The notes beneath the pieces are model-generated. The model was not told the DNA's origin, did not search any database, and saw only the letters and a list, made by a program, of their open reading frames with translations. Positions 44,342 through 53,249 of a stretch of 64,000 bases of DNA are shown here, piece by piece (within the stretch, counting starts at the first letter, position 1; every line of letters starts with the position of its first letter). The stretch comes from Nitrobacter sp051535235 (GTDB lineage: Bacteria > Pseudomonadota > Alphaproteobacteria > Rhizobiales > Xanthobacteraceae): NCBI RefSeq assembly GCF_051535235.1, contig NZ_JBPPLZ010000010.1:1-64000 (forward strand), read 5' to 3'. Both the position numbers and the translations under genes were made by a program.

Positions 44342-45307
44342 ATGCCCCTTGAGCGAACCTACGCGAACAACAGGATTCTGGTTACCGGCGGCGCGGGTTT
44401 CATCGGCTCTCATTTATGCGAGAAGCTGTTGGCCGAAGGCGCCGAGGTGATTTGCGTAGACAATTACTTCACCGGCAGCAGGCGCAACATCGCCCACCTG
44501 CTGTCCAATCCCCTCTTCGAGGCGATGCGTCATGACGTGACGTTTCCGCTCTATGTCGAGGTCGATGCGATTTTTAATCTCGCCTGTCCGGCCTCCCCGA
44601 TCCATTATCAACGCGATCCCGTGCAAACCACCAAGACCAGCGTTCACGGCGCGATCAACATGCTTGGGCTCGCCAAGCGGCTGGGTGCCCGAATTTTTCA
44701 GGCTTCCACCAGCGAGGTCTATGGCGATCCGCTGGTCCATCCGCAGCCGGAAGAATATTGGGGCAACGTCAACCCGATCGGAATCCGATCCTGCTATGAC
44801 GAAGGCAAGCGTTGCGCGGAAACGCTGTTTTTCGATTATTGGCGCCAACACCAATTGCCGATCAAGGTCGCGCGCATCTTCAACACCTATGGCCCGCGGA
44901 TGCAGCCCGGCGACGGCCGTGTAGTATCATCCTTTATCGTTCAGGCGCTTAAAGGTGATCCGATCACCGTGTTCGGCGACGGCAGGCAGACCCGCTCATT
45001 CTGCTATGTTGATGATCTCGTCGAAGCTATCGCCAAGCTCATGCTGACCGATGAAACGGTGACCGGTCCGATCAACGTGGGCAACAGTTCCGAATTCACG
45101 ATACGCGAACTCGCCGAGAAGATCATCAAGTTCACGGATTCACGTTCACAACTGGTCTTCAAGCCGTCGCCTGAGGATGATCCAAAACAGCGGCGGCCCG
45201 AGCTTGCGAAAGCCAAAGCTTTGCTGGACTGGGAGCCAAAAGTTGCGCTCGATGAAGGGTTGAAGGAAACCATCGCCTACTTCAGGCGCACGCTTGAGTT
45301 GATTTGA
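44342..45307 (+). CDS. UDP-glucuronate decarboxylase (UDP-xylose synthase)
   Basis: A 321-residue extended SDR. VTGGAGFIGSHLCEKLL binds NAD. CVDNYFTGSRRNI, HDVTFPLYVEVDAIFNLACPASP and YDEGKRCAETLFFDY (Tyr-Lys pair) are hallmarks of UXS. It turns UDP-glucuronate into UDP-xylose, or with other enzymes UDP-apiose. The Ugd at 4941 supplies the substrate. It stands alone after a 250-bp gap and so may have its own promoter. ATG 44342 is at the usual start of the fold; an upstream ATG at 44276 adds 22 residues without similarity. Confidence 0.92.
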   Translation: MPLERTYANNRILVTGGAGFIGSHLCEKLLAEGAEVICVDNYFTGSRRNIAHLLSNPLFEAMRHDVTFPLYVEVDAIFNLACPASPIHYQRDPVQTTKTSVHGAINMLGLAKRLGARIFQASTSEVYGDPLVHPQPEEYWGNVNPIGIRSCYDEGKRCAETLFFDYWRQHQLPIKVARIFNTYGPRMQPGDGRVVSSFIVQALKGDPITVFGDGRQTRSFCYVDDLVEAIAKLMLTDETVTGPINVGNSSEFTIRELAEKIIKFTDSRSQLVFKPSPEDDPKQRRPELAKAKALLDWEPKVALDEGLKETIAYFRRTLELI

Positions 45308-45469
45308 TGCTACTGACCGCATCGCGAGGTAGCGGGATGCGCCGCCCGTCACTGCACCGCTGACGCGGCGCTTCTCGGCGACGAACCTCCTCGCGCCCCT
45401 CGATGCCGGCATGATACGGGCCGAGCCGCAACCGAGATCAGGAACGCCAATACCGCGGCAGGAAAAGAG

Positions 45470-46717
45470 ATGGGCGTGAACCGGTTCACGGGCAATTGGG
45501 CCAGCGTTTCGCGCAGATCCCGGATGGCGGATCAGTTCGCGACGTTGATGGCGATATCGTTGCCCTGGTCGACCACCATCCTGGGCGTCTTTACCGCGCT
45601 TTGGCTGATCACCCTGGCGACCCTGATTGATATCCCCCAGTTCGGGAAGCAGCTTCGCCGCCCTTCCAGTTGGCTGCCCGTCGCCCTGTTTTGCCTTGCG
45701 GTCGCCGGAATGGCGTGGGCCGATGCGTCTTTGGGAGCCCGGACTCATGCCGCAGCGACGATGGCCAAGCTGCTGGCCATTCCGCTGTTGATCTACCAGT
45801 TCGAACGCTCGGAGAACGGGATCAGGATCTTTCTTGGTTTCCTCGCATCATGTACGGCGCTGCTTGCGTTGTCCTGGCTCAACTGGCTCGACCCGCAAAC
45901 GGTGCTGCCGCCTGCGGATCGGCCCCTCGGTGTCCCCGTCAAGAACTGGATCACGCAGGGCGTCGAATTCGTGCTGTGCATCTTCGGCGCTGCCGCGCTT
46001 GCGGTTGTCATGTGGCGAAAACAACGGCGCCATGCCGCGCTGGGCTTCGCCGCGCTCGCATTCGCATTCCTGCTCAACATGGCGTTTGTCGCCTCGTCAC
46101 GGACATCCCTCGTCTCGCTTCCGGTCCTCCTGCTGATTTCAACCTTGAGATATATCGGTTGGCGTCGTGCGATCGCGCTCAACCTGACGATCGCCACTGT
46201 CGCGGTGCTCACCTGGTTCCTTGCGCCCAACCTGCGGCAGCGCATCGACAGCATCCAGCAGGAATACTCGCTGGGTAACAGCCAGACGACCTCCGTTGGT
46301 CTTCGGCTCGAATACTGGTCCCACGCGCGCAAGTTCATCAGCGATGCTCCGCTGATCGGTCACGGCACGGGCTCGATAAAGACTCTTTTCGAGCGCGAAG
46401 CCGTTGGCAAGACCGTGACCGATGAGCAGATCGTCGCCAACCCGCACAACCAGACGCTCTATTTCGCGATCGAATGGGGCGTGCTGGGAGTGATTCTGCT
46501 CTATGCGATGTGGATCACGCATTTTCTGATGTTCACGGAAACGCGCTGGATATCCTGGCTCGGGATCATCGTGGTGAGCCAGAATATCTTCGACTCGCTG
46601 TTCAATTCGCACCTCTCCGATTACGTCGAGGGCTGGATCTACGTGATCGGCGTCGGCGTTGCCGCCGGCATGATTTCGAAGACCCGCAAGCAGCCGGCTG
46701 CCATGCCTTCCGACTGA
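45470..46717 (+). CDS. O-antigen ligase/polymerase (WaaL-type)
   Basis: A 415-residue membrane protein of about twelve hydrophobic segments. Before the last helices it has VANPHNQTLYFAIEWGVLG, the periplasmic His-containing loop of WaaL/Wzy_C proteins. SRTSLVSLPVLLLISTL is a typical inner segment with the conserved Arg. It would attach a finished lipid-linked chain to lipid A-core or polymerise repeat units in the periplasm. AGGA lies 6 bases before the ATG at 45470. It is the last glycan gene of the locus. Confidence 0.85.
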   Translation: MGVNRFTGNWASVSRRSRMADQFATLMAISLPWSTTILGVFTALWLITLATLIDIPQFGKQLRRPSSWLPVALFCLAVAGMAWADASLGARTHAAATMAKLLAIPLLIYQFERSENGIRIFLGFLASCTALLALSWLNWLDPQTVLPPADRPLGVPVKNWITQGVEFVLCIFGAAALAVVMWRKQRRHAALGFAALAFAFLLNMAFVASSRTSLVSLPVLLLISTLRYIGWRRAIALNLTIATVAVLTWFLAPNLRQRIDSIQQEYSLGNSQTTSVGLRLEYWSHARKFISDAPLIGHGTGSIKTLFEREAVGKTVTDEQIVANPHNQTLYFAIEWGVLGVILLYAMWITHFLMFTETRWISWLGIIVVSQNIFDSLFNSHLSDYVEGWIYVIGVGVAAGMISKTRKQPAAMPSD

Positions 46718-46832
46718 ACTGGCGCCGCGAAGCGGCGGATGGAACTGCGCCCCCGTGTTTCCCTTGCGCCGACTTGAAGGCGGCTTTCGCAGGCCTCGGT
46801 GAGGCTCATCGGTGTCCCGGCGCTTGCAGAAC

Positions 46833-48032
46833 TCAGGCGACCGCGGCCTTGGGCGCTGCGGCAACGTCTCGTCCCTTGATCACCTCCATGGCGGCCGCGA
46901 CACCGCCGGCGCGATGCGGCATCTTGGCGATGTCGAGGCTCATCTCGATTCCGGCCAGCGCTCCCATCAGCGTCAGATCGTTCATATGACCGAGATGTCC
47001 GATGCGGAACGCCTTGCCCTTGATCTTGTTGAGGCCTGCGCCGAGCGACATGTCGAAATTGTCGAGCACGACCTTGCGGAAGGCATCGGCATCGTGTCCG
47101 CCAGGAACCATCACGGCGGTCAGAGCCGGCGAATAGGCGTGCGGATCCTGACAGACGAGATCCAGCCCCCAGGCCTTCACGGCAGCGCGGGTCGCAGCGC
47201 CGAGACGCTTGTGGCGAGCCCAGACGTTCTCCAGCCCTTCCTCCTCCATCATCTCGATCGCAACCTTCAAACCGTAAAGGAGATTGGTGGCCGGCGTGAA
47301 CGGAAACGAGCCTTCCTTGTTGTTGGCGATCATGGCGTGCCAGTCCCAGTAGGCCCGCGTCGACGTATTCGCCTTCGAGGCCGCCAGCGATTTTTCCGAC
47401 AACGCATTGAAACCGAGACCGGGCGGCAGCATCATGCCTTTTTGGGAACCGGCGATCGACACGTCGATGCCCCAGGCGTCGTGTTCGTATTCGAGCGAAC
47501 CGAGGCCGGAAATCGTATCGACCATCAGCAGCGCCGGATGTTTGGCGCGATCGAGAACCTTGCGGACCTCGAGCGGATGGGTCACGCAGCTCGTCGAGGT
47601 TTCGTTGTGCACGATCATGACGGCCTTGATCTTGTGCTCCCGGTCCGCCTCGAGCCGCTCCTCGATCAGATCCACAGGCGCGCCGCGGCGCCAGTCGGTC
47701 GGCAGCACATCGACATCGAGCTTGAACTTCCCGGCCATCGCGAGCCACAAGGTCGCGAACTGGCCGGTCTCCGCCATCAGCACTTTATCGCCCGGCGACA
47801 GCGTGTTGACGATCGCGGCTTCCCAGGCGCCGGTGCCTGAAGACGGATAGATGATGACCGGCTGCTTGGTGCGGAAAATCCGCTGGATTGCGGCCAGCAC
47901 CTCGAAGCCGAGCACCGCGAATTCCGGGCCGCGATGATCCAGAACAGGCATATCGATGGCGCGCAGCACGCGGTCCGGCACGTTGGTGGGGCCTGGAATC
48001 TGGAGAAAATGCCGTCCTGTGTGCAGCGTCAT
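46833..48032 (-). CDS. Serine/alanine-glyoxylate aminotransferase
   Basis: A 399-residue class V PLP enzyme. QIPGPTNVPDRVLRAID and the MPVLDHRGPEF start are typical, SSGTGAWEAAI binds the cofactor phosphate, and the Lys in GSQKGMMLPPGLG is the PLP lysine. It moves the amino group of serine (or alanine) to glyoxylate, as in the serine cycle or photorespiratory-type metabolism. GGAAAGGA precedes the ATG at 48032. It faces the glycan genes convergently and is probably unrelated to them. Serine versus alanine preference is not decided here. Confidence 0.9.
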   Translation of the reverse strand: MTLHTGRHFLQIPGPTNVPDRVLRAIDMPVLDHRGPEFAVLGFEVLAAIQRIFRTKQPVIIYPSSGTGAWEAAIVNTLSPGDKVLMAETGQFATLWLAMAGKFKLDVDVLPTDWRRGAPVDLIEERLEADREHKIKAVMIVHNETSTSCVTHPLEVRKVLDRAKHPALLMVDTISGLGSLEYEHDAWGIDVSIAGSQKGMMLPPGLGFNALSEKSLAASKANTSTRAYWDWHAMIANNKEGSFPFTPATNLLYGLKVAIEMMEEEGLENVWARHKRLGAATRAAVKAWGLDLVCQDPHAYSPALTAVMVPGGHDADAFRKVVLDNFDMSLGAGLNKIKGKAFRIGHLGHMNDLTLMGALAGIEMSLDIAKMPHRAGGVAAAMEVIKGRDVAAAPKAAVA

Positions 48033-48515
48033 CTGGAGTCCTTTCCGGAGGGATCTTGTGGTGTCACTGTGATTTTAGAAAGTCGCTTCCCGTCTCGACG
48101 TCTGTCGGAGCGATCACCTGTTCCAAACCACACTCGAATCATGAACTTGCCGATATCCTTCGAAATCCCCCGCTCGCAGGAAAATGCCACGAAATGGGAC
48201 GAACTTCCGATCGGAACGCAGGATCGAATATCATTATCCGGCAGCCTTGTCCCGCGCTCTGGCGCATCCGTCAATGCTCCAGAAAGCGGGCAATACCCCT
48301 GCCGGCAACCGCCCCAAAGCGGCAGCGCGTTTGACAGCCTGGCCCACGCAAAAAGCGTCCCCGCCTGAAGACGCCGGCGATCAAAAGGAGGCTGACAACA
48401 GCCATTGACAGCGGCCGGAGCCCGCCCGAACATGGAACGAACCCACCGCAGTTCCGGATCAATTCACACGCAAGGCTACCCGCCACGCGATCCGGCAACA
48501 CAGGAGATCGGCCCG
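48033..48515. other. Intergenic stretch without a supported gene
   Basis: The 483 bp between the aminotransferase and the His-rich peptide gene give only frames with improbable composition on both strands. The stretch should contain the aminotransferase promoter near its left end and that of the peptide near its right. No hairpin with a T-run or recognised repeat was found. Confidence 0.5.
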
Positions 48516-48788
48516 ATGATAACGTTCAGGATACTCGCAGCGGCCGCGGCGGCATCGATGGCCCTCTCGGTGCCCGCGCTGGCGCGGTCTCATCACCACC
48601 GGCACCATTATCACCATGGTTATGACCGACATCACTCCACCGAGACCGATATCTACCTTCACAACTACGGGCCCGCGATCACGCCTGACCAGCCCTTCGT
48701 CTATTACGACGGACCGGCGGCCGTGCGCTGCAAGCAGAGCGCCGCCTCCTATCGGGGACAGGATGGCCGGAGACATCCCTGCGACTGA
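48516..48788 (+). CDS. Small His-rich exported protein
   Basis: A 90-residue protein. The first ~23 residues are a signal peptide (FRILAAAAAASMALSVPALA). The mature N-terminus is very His-rich (RSHHHRHHYHHGYDRHH), then TETDIYLHNYGPA and two Cys (RCKQSA and the terminal HPCD). The composition suggests periplasmic metal binding, but no family is recognised. AGGAG lies nine bases before the ATG at 48516. It stands alone. Confidence 0.65.
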   Translation: MITFRILAAAAAASMALSVPALARSHHHRHHYHHGYDRHHSTETDIYLHNYGPAITPDQPFVYYDGPAAVRCKQSAASYRGQDGRRHPCD

Positions 48789-48886
48789 CGGCGCTGGCCA
48801 CCCGAACCCCCATGTATGACACGTGGCGCGATTGCGAACCTCCACGTAGAATAGCCGCAATGACGGAAAGGCCGCGAGACGCATAG

Positions 48887-49078
48887 ATGGACAAGCCGAA
48901 CAAGGGATACGACTACAAGCGCTATCGGGATCTGCTGGCCGAGGCGACGGACGAATCGAAGCGGCGGGCGTTCATTGACCTGCTGATCGAGGAAGGCGCG
49001 CGGGACCAGCTCACGCGCGAACGGATCAGCCAGCTAGGCCTGACCACGAAGCCGGAGCGGTCCCGCGGCGGGGAGTAG
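48887..49078 (+). CDS. Small conserved-type cytoplasmic protein of unknown function
   Basis: A 63-residue charged helical protein (YKRYRDLLAEATDESKRRAF, then ARDQLTRERIS). It has no signal, membrane segment or known motif. Codon use is normal for the window and the frame ends 18 bp before the HIT gene, so the two may be co-transcribed. Short Rhizobiales proteins of this pattern exist, but I cannot name a family or role. Confidence 0.55.
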   Translation: MDKPNKGYDYKRYRDLLAEATDESKRRAFIDLLIEEGARDQLTRERISQLGLTTKPERSRGGE

Positions 49079-49096
49079 CGTCGCGAAACGGAGAGG

Positions 49097-49531
49097 ATGG
49101 TGGAAGTGCCGGTCTACGACGATCAGAATATTTTCGCGAAAATCCTGCGCGGCGAGATACCGTGCTTCAAGGTCTACGAAAACGCGCGCACATTCGCCTT
49201 TCTCGACATCATGCCGCGCGTGCCGGGCCACACTCTGGTGATCCCGAAGGCCCCTGCCCGCGGAATCCTCGACATTTCACCGGACGATTTCGCCGAAGTC
49301 GCGCGAACCGCGAAGACCATCGCGATCGCCGCCATGAAGGCCTTCGATGCGGACGGCATCATCGTCCAGCAGTTCAGCGAAGCCGCCAGCGGACAGGTGG
49401 TGTTTCATCTGCATATGCACGTCATGCCGATGAAGTCGGGCGTCCAATTGCTGCCGCCCCAGAGCCGGAAAGAGGACGTCAAGGTGTTGGAGGATCACGC
49501 GGCCCGGCTGATCGCTGCGCTCGGCGGCTGA
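49097..49531 (+). CDS. HIT-family protein
   Basis: A 144-residue histidine-triad protein. The nucleotide-binding and catalytic triad HLHMHVMP is at about residues 97-104. NIFAKILRGEIPCFKVYE opens the domain and HTLVIPKAPARGIL is in place. HIT proteins hydrolyse nucleotide-phosphoramidates or related dinucleotides. The cellular substrate is unknown, and it is full length for the HinT/Fhit-type group. The start could be one codon later at a GTG. Confidence 0.9.
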   Translation: MVEVPVYDDQNIFAKILRGEIPCFKVYENARTFAFLDIMPRVPGHTLVIPKAPARGILDISPDDFAEVARTAKTIAIAAMKAFDADGIIVQQFSEAASGQVVFHLHMHVMPMKSGVQLLPPQSRKEDVKVLEDHAARLIAALGG

Positions 49532-49619
49532 CGCAACTAGCTTCCCGATCCTGCCGCCTCGGAGCGGTTCATATTTGCACGGAATCCGCTGTTCGGCGAT
49601 TTCAGTATCGAGAGTCCGT

Positions 49620-49655
49620 ACGCCCTCACCCCAACCCTCTCCCCACGGGAGAAGC
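49620..49655. repeat. Fragment of a dispersed intergenic repeat
   Basis: CGCCCTCACCCCAACCCTCT and CCCCACGGGAGAAG have the wording of a repeat found between genes in many high-GC proteobacteria, here without its full partner arm. It lies between the converging HIT and transporter genes and may be part of a terminator region. Confidence 0.4.
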
Positions 49656-49679
49656 ATTTCCATCAAAATTGAAAATGCC

Positions 49680-50378
49680 CTACACGCCGAGATAGCGTTG
49701 CAGGATGTCGGGCTGCGCCTTGAGCTCGCGGGCCGGCCCCTCATGCACGATATGGCCGTTGTTGATGATATAGATGCGCTGGGCGAGCGCGAGCGTCGCC
49801 GCAAGGTTCTGCTCCACCAGCACGATGGTCTGGCCGGCGGCGGCCAGGTCGCGGCAGGCTTTCATCAGATCTTTCACGATCACCGGCGCGAGCCCCTCGA
49901 ACGGCTCGTCGAGCAGGACGATCTTGGGGTCGCGGATCAGCGCGCGCGCAATCGCCAGCATCTGCTGCTCACCGCCGGACAACTCGTTGCCACGGTTATT
50001 CCGCCGCTCCTTCAGCCGCGGGAACATCTCGTAGATGCGACCGAGCGGCCAGCGTTTGGAGGCCGTCAGTCCCGCGAGCACGATGTTTTCCTCGACGCTG
50101 AGGCTGCCGAAGATACGGCGCTCCTCATGTACGAGCTGCATTCCGGCCTGCGCGATCTTGTGGCTCTTGCGGCCCGCGACATCTGTGCCGTCGAAGATCA
50201 CGCTGCCGCTGCGCGGCGTGATCACGCCCATCAGGCTCTTCAGCGTGGTGCTCTTGCCGGCGCCGTTGCGCCCCAGCAGCGCCACGACCTCGTTGCGCTC
50301 GACACGCATCGAGACGTCGAAGAGGATATGGGAATCCCCGTAATAGCTGTTCAGACCCTTGACCTCGAGCAGGCTCAT
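49680..50378 (-). CDS. livF: ABC transporter ATP-binding protein (LivF-like)
   Basis: A 232-residue nucleotide-binding subunit on the cytoplasmic face of the membrane. Walker A GRNGAGKST, signature LSGGEQQMLA and Walker B IVLLDEPFEGLAP are intact. HEERRIFGSLSVEEN is typical of LivF. It forms a heterodimer with the LivG domain fused to LivM at 50375, powering uptake of branched-chain amino acids or related hydrophobic substrates. ATGA overlap with the upstream gene. Last gene of the transport operon. Confidence 0.93.
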   Translation of the reverse strand: MSLLEVKGLNSYYGDSHILFDVSMRVERNEVVALLGRNGAGKSTTLKSLMGVITPRSGSVIFDGTDVAGRKSHKIAQAGMQLVHEERRIFGSLSVEENIVLAGLTASKRWPLGRIYEMFPRLKERRNNRGNELSGGEQQMLAIARALIRDPKIVLLDEPFEGLAPVIVKDLMKACRDLAAAGQTIVLVEQNLAATLALAQRIYIINNGHIVHEGPARELKAQPDILQRYLGV

Positions 50379-52261
50379 GCGTCGAGCACTCCGTGCACGC
50401 CCCCGAGATAGGCTTCCTGGACCACGGCGTTGTTCTTGATCTCGTCCGGCGTTCCCTCGACCAGCACCCGGCCTTCCTGCAGCACCGTGACGCGCTCGAC
50501 GAGTTCGAACAAGGAATCCATGTCGTGGTCGATGATGATCATGGTACGGCCCTTGCTGATAGACTTCAGCAATTTGACCGTTTCCACGCGCTCGCGCGGG
50601 CTCATGCCGGCGAGCGGCTCGTCGAGCAGCAGCAGGCTCGGCGAGGTCGCCAGCGCCAGCCCGATTTCCAGCCTTCGCTTTTCGCCGTAGGCAAGCTCGG
50701 ACACCGGCGTGTCCGGCCGCGAGGTCAGATTGACGAGTTCCAGCGTGCGCTCGACCTGCTCCGACAAACCCGGAATGCTTTGAAGGCTGCGGAACATGTC
50801 GAGGCGGAACTTGCCGCGCAGTTCCGAGAGCGCCGCGATGGTCAGGTTCTCGCGCACGGTCAATCCCGAAAACAACTGATTGACCTGATAGCTCTTGGTC
50901 AGGCCGAGTTGGCAGACGTCGGTGACGTTCATGCCGGTGATATCGAGCCCCTCGAACACGATCTTGCCCGATGTCGGCTTGACCTCGCAGGTCAGCATCT
51001 TGAAAAACGTCGACTTGCCGGCACCGTTGGGGCCGATGATGCCGCGCAGTTCGCCATGGTTGACGGTGAAATCGATATCGCTATTGGCCAGGAGACCGCC
51101 GTAACGCTTGGTCAGCCCGGTCGCCTGCAGGATCGGACCGGCATAACCGTCGCCCGCTCGATTCAGCGGGGCCATCGGCGGCGGATCCGGCTGCTTTGCG
51201 ACGGTAGCCTCCGCAATCGCTTGTTCTTCCTCGGCGGTCAAAGCCTTCGCTGACGTTGCAGCCGGTTCCCGATGACCGCGCTTACCGAAGGCAAAGTGGT
51301 AAAGATCGACGAGGCCGCCGATGATGCCTCGCCGCAGGAAGCAGACGAGCAACACGAACACGGCGCCGAGCACCAGTTTCCACGCAGCCCCAAGACCAAG
51401 AGCCGACTGCAGGAAATCCTGCAGAAACAGCCAGACCGCAGCGCCGACCAGCGGGCCGAACAGCGTTCCGGGACCACCGATCGCGGTCTGCATGATAAGT
51501 TGACCGGACGTCTCGAACATGAACGCGTCCGGCGGCATGAACGCCTGCATCACGCCGAGCAGCCCGCCGGCAAAACCGGCATAGGCGGCGGCGATGACGA
51601 ACGCGGTCAGCTTATATCCGTGAATATTGTGGCCGACCGCGGTGGCGCGCAGCGGATTGTCGCGGATCGCGGAGAAGATCGCGCCGACCGGCGAGCGCAC
51701 GATCCGCAGCGCAATCACCACCCCGACGAAATAACACGCCGCCAGAAACTGGTAGAGCGACCAGCCGGTGGTGAAATGGAGCGTGGTGAAGCCGAGATTG
51801 AAGCTCGGTGTCGGAACGCCGGGCAATCCGTTCTCGCCGCCGGTCCATTCCGCCAACGGATTGAACTCGACGAAGTAGAAGACTTCCGCGATCGCCACCG
51901 TGATCATGGCGAAATAGATACCGGTCCTGCGCAGCGCGATCAGGCCGATGAAATAGCCGGTCACGGCAGCCGCGATCATGCCGATCACCAGCGCAAGAAA
52001 GACATTCGGGAATCCGGCCCGGGTCAGCAGGTAGGCCGCCACGAAGCCGCCGGTGCCGTAGAATGCCGACTGCCCGAACGACAGCAGGCCGGTAAACCCG
52101 AACAGGATGTCGAAGCCGAGGCCGAACAGGCCCCAAACCAGGATGCGGTTCACCGTGTTGGGCGCGAAGCCGAGATGCGGCAGCACGAACGGCGCGGCGA
52201 TCAGTCCGATCGCCGTCAGGATTTCAATCAGAAAACGACGTTGCTTCAACATCGCGGTCAA
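50375..52261 (-). CDS. Fused LivM permease and LivG ATP-binding protein
   Basis: A 628-residue fusion. Residues 1-310 hold about nine membrane segments (FGLGFDILFGFTGLLSFGQ and RRTGIYFAMITVAIAEVFYF are LivM marks). Residues about 340-380 form an Ala/Pro-rich linker. Residues 385-628 are a LivG ATPase with Walker A GPNGAGKSTFF, a signature reading LAYGEKRRLEIGLALA, and Walker B LLLLDEPLAGMSP. In many bacteria the two are separate genes. The fusion fixes the permease-to-ATPase ratio. It overlaps livH and livF by 4 bp each. Confidence 0.93.
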   Translation of the reverse strand: MTAMLKQRRFLIEILTAIGLIAAPFVLPHLGFAPNTVNRILVWGLFGLGFDILFGFTGLLSFGQSAFYGTGGFVAAYLLTRAGFPNVFLALVIGMIAAAVTGYFIGLIALRRTGIYFAMITVAIAEVFYFVEFNPLAEWTGGENGLPGVPTPSFNLGFTTLHFTTGWSLYQFLAACYFVGVVIALRIVRSPVGAIFSAIRDNPLRATAVGHNIHGYKLTAFVIAAAYAGFAGGLLGVMQAFMPPDAFMFETSGQLIMQTAIGGPGTLFGPLVGAAVWLFLQDFLQSALGLGAAWKLVLGAVFVLLVCFLRRGIIGGLVDLYHFAFGKRGHREPAATSAKALTAEEEQAIAEATVAKQPDPPPMAPLNRAGDGYAGPILQATGLTKRYGGLLANSDIDFTVNHGELRGIIGPNGAGKSTFFKMLTCEVKPTSGKIVFEGLDITGMNVTDVCQLGLTKSYQVNQLFSGLTVRENLTIAALSELRGKFRLDMFRSLQSIPGLSEQVERTLELVNLTSRPDTPVSELAYGEKRRLEIGLALATSPSLLLLDEPLAGMSPRERVETVKLLKSISKGRTMIIIDHDMDSLFELVERVTVLQEGRVLVEGTPDEIKNNAVVQEAYLGGVHGVLDA

Positions 52262-53133
52262 TCGCGTCCTTGGGCGCCGAGCAGGCCATGGGGGCGCAAC
52301 ACCAGCACGAGCGTCATGGCGACAAACAGCATGACGTAGGCATAACCGGGATTGATCATCGAGGTGATGCTGATGATCTCGCCGGCGATCAGCCCGCCCA
52401 GAATGGCGCCTGGAAACGATCCGACGCCGCCAATCACCACCACCACGAATGTCTGGACCAGGATGTCGTCGCCGATGCCGGGCGTCAGCGACACCACCGG
52501 CGCATTGATGATGCCGGCGAAGCCAGCCGCCATCGCGCCGATCCCGAACACGATCATGAACACCCGGTAGACGTTGATCCCGAGCGAATCCACCATGACG
52601 GAATCTTCAATGCCGGCCCGCACGATCATACCCAGCCGCGTGCGATAGAGCACGATGAACAGGGCGGCCAGCGCGACGGCGACGATGCCGACGACCGCCA
52701 GGCGATAGGTCGGATAGAACATGAATCCGAGCGAGGTGATGCCCTGGAGCAGCGGCGGCGGGGGCACGACCAGCGACTGGCTTGAAAAAATGAACCGGAC
52801 GATTTCGACGAAACAGATACCGAGACCGAACGTCACCAGAAGCTGATCCTCATGGGGTCGGTTATAGAAATGCCGGATGATCACCCGCTCCATCACGATA
52901 CCGAGGATCATGACGAAGAGCGACCCTCCGATAACGGCGACAATAAACGAGTCGGTATAGGTGTACGCGACATAACCGGCATAGCCGCCGAGCATGAACA
53001 TGGCGCCGTGCGCGAGGTTCAGCACGCCGAGCGTCCCGTAGATGATGGTCAGACCCGAACTGATCAGCGCCAGCAAGGCGCCGAGCGCCAGCCCGTTGAA
53101 AAGTTGCGAGACGAAATTTGGCCAGTTGATCAT
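52258..53133 (-). CDS. livH: Branched-chain-amino-acid-type ABC permease (LivH-like)
   Basis: A 291-residue integral membrane protein with about eight hydrophobic segments: LFNGLALGALLALISSGLTI at the start, GVLNLAHGAMFMLGGY, VMVDSLGINVYRVFMIVF and GVGSFPGAILGGLIAGEI. These are LivH signatures. It pairs with the LivM domain of the next gene to form the channel. A 116-bp gap with a strong hairpin separates it from the binding-protein gene upstream. Confidence 0.93.
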   Translation of the reverse strand: MINWPNFVSQLFNGLALGALLALISSGLTIIYGTLGVLNLAHGAMFMLGGYAGYVAYTYTDSFIVAVIGGSLFVMILGIVMERVIIRHFYNRPHEDQLLVTFGLGICFVEIVRFIFSSQSLVVPPPPLLQGITSLGFMFYPTYRLAVVGIVAVALAALFIVLYRTRLGMIVRAGIEDSVMVDSLGINVYRVFMIVFGIGAMAAGFAGIINAPVVSLTPGIGDDILVQTFVVVVIGGVGSFPGAILGGLIAGEIISITSMINPGYAYVMLFVAMTLVLVLRPHGLLGAQGRD

Positions 53134-53198
53134 GCGGCGCTGTCGCCAAAAACGGTTGGAAAGGAACTATTCACGGAGACGCATCAGGGATGCGAAAC

Positions 53199-53235
53199 CG
53201 GCGCCGCGGGCGGTGCGTGACCATCCGCGGCGCCG
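53199..53235 (-). promoter_or_regulatory. GC-rich hairpin between binding-protein and permease genes
   Basis: CGGCGCCGCGG (53199-53209) and CCGCGGCGCCG (53225-53235) are a perfect 11-bp inverted repeat with a 15-nt loop, just after the binding-protein stop. Such stems commonly protect the binding-protein mRNA from 3' decay or end part of the transcripts, raising its level above the permeases. No T-run follows. Confidence 0.6.
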
Positions 53236-53249
53236 TCGTCTGTCTTCGA

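Noticed and set aside
51272..52339. 355-codon frame antisense to livM-livG
   Set aside because: Composed mainly of Asp, Glu, Arg, Gln and His with no domain; the complementary permease is clear.
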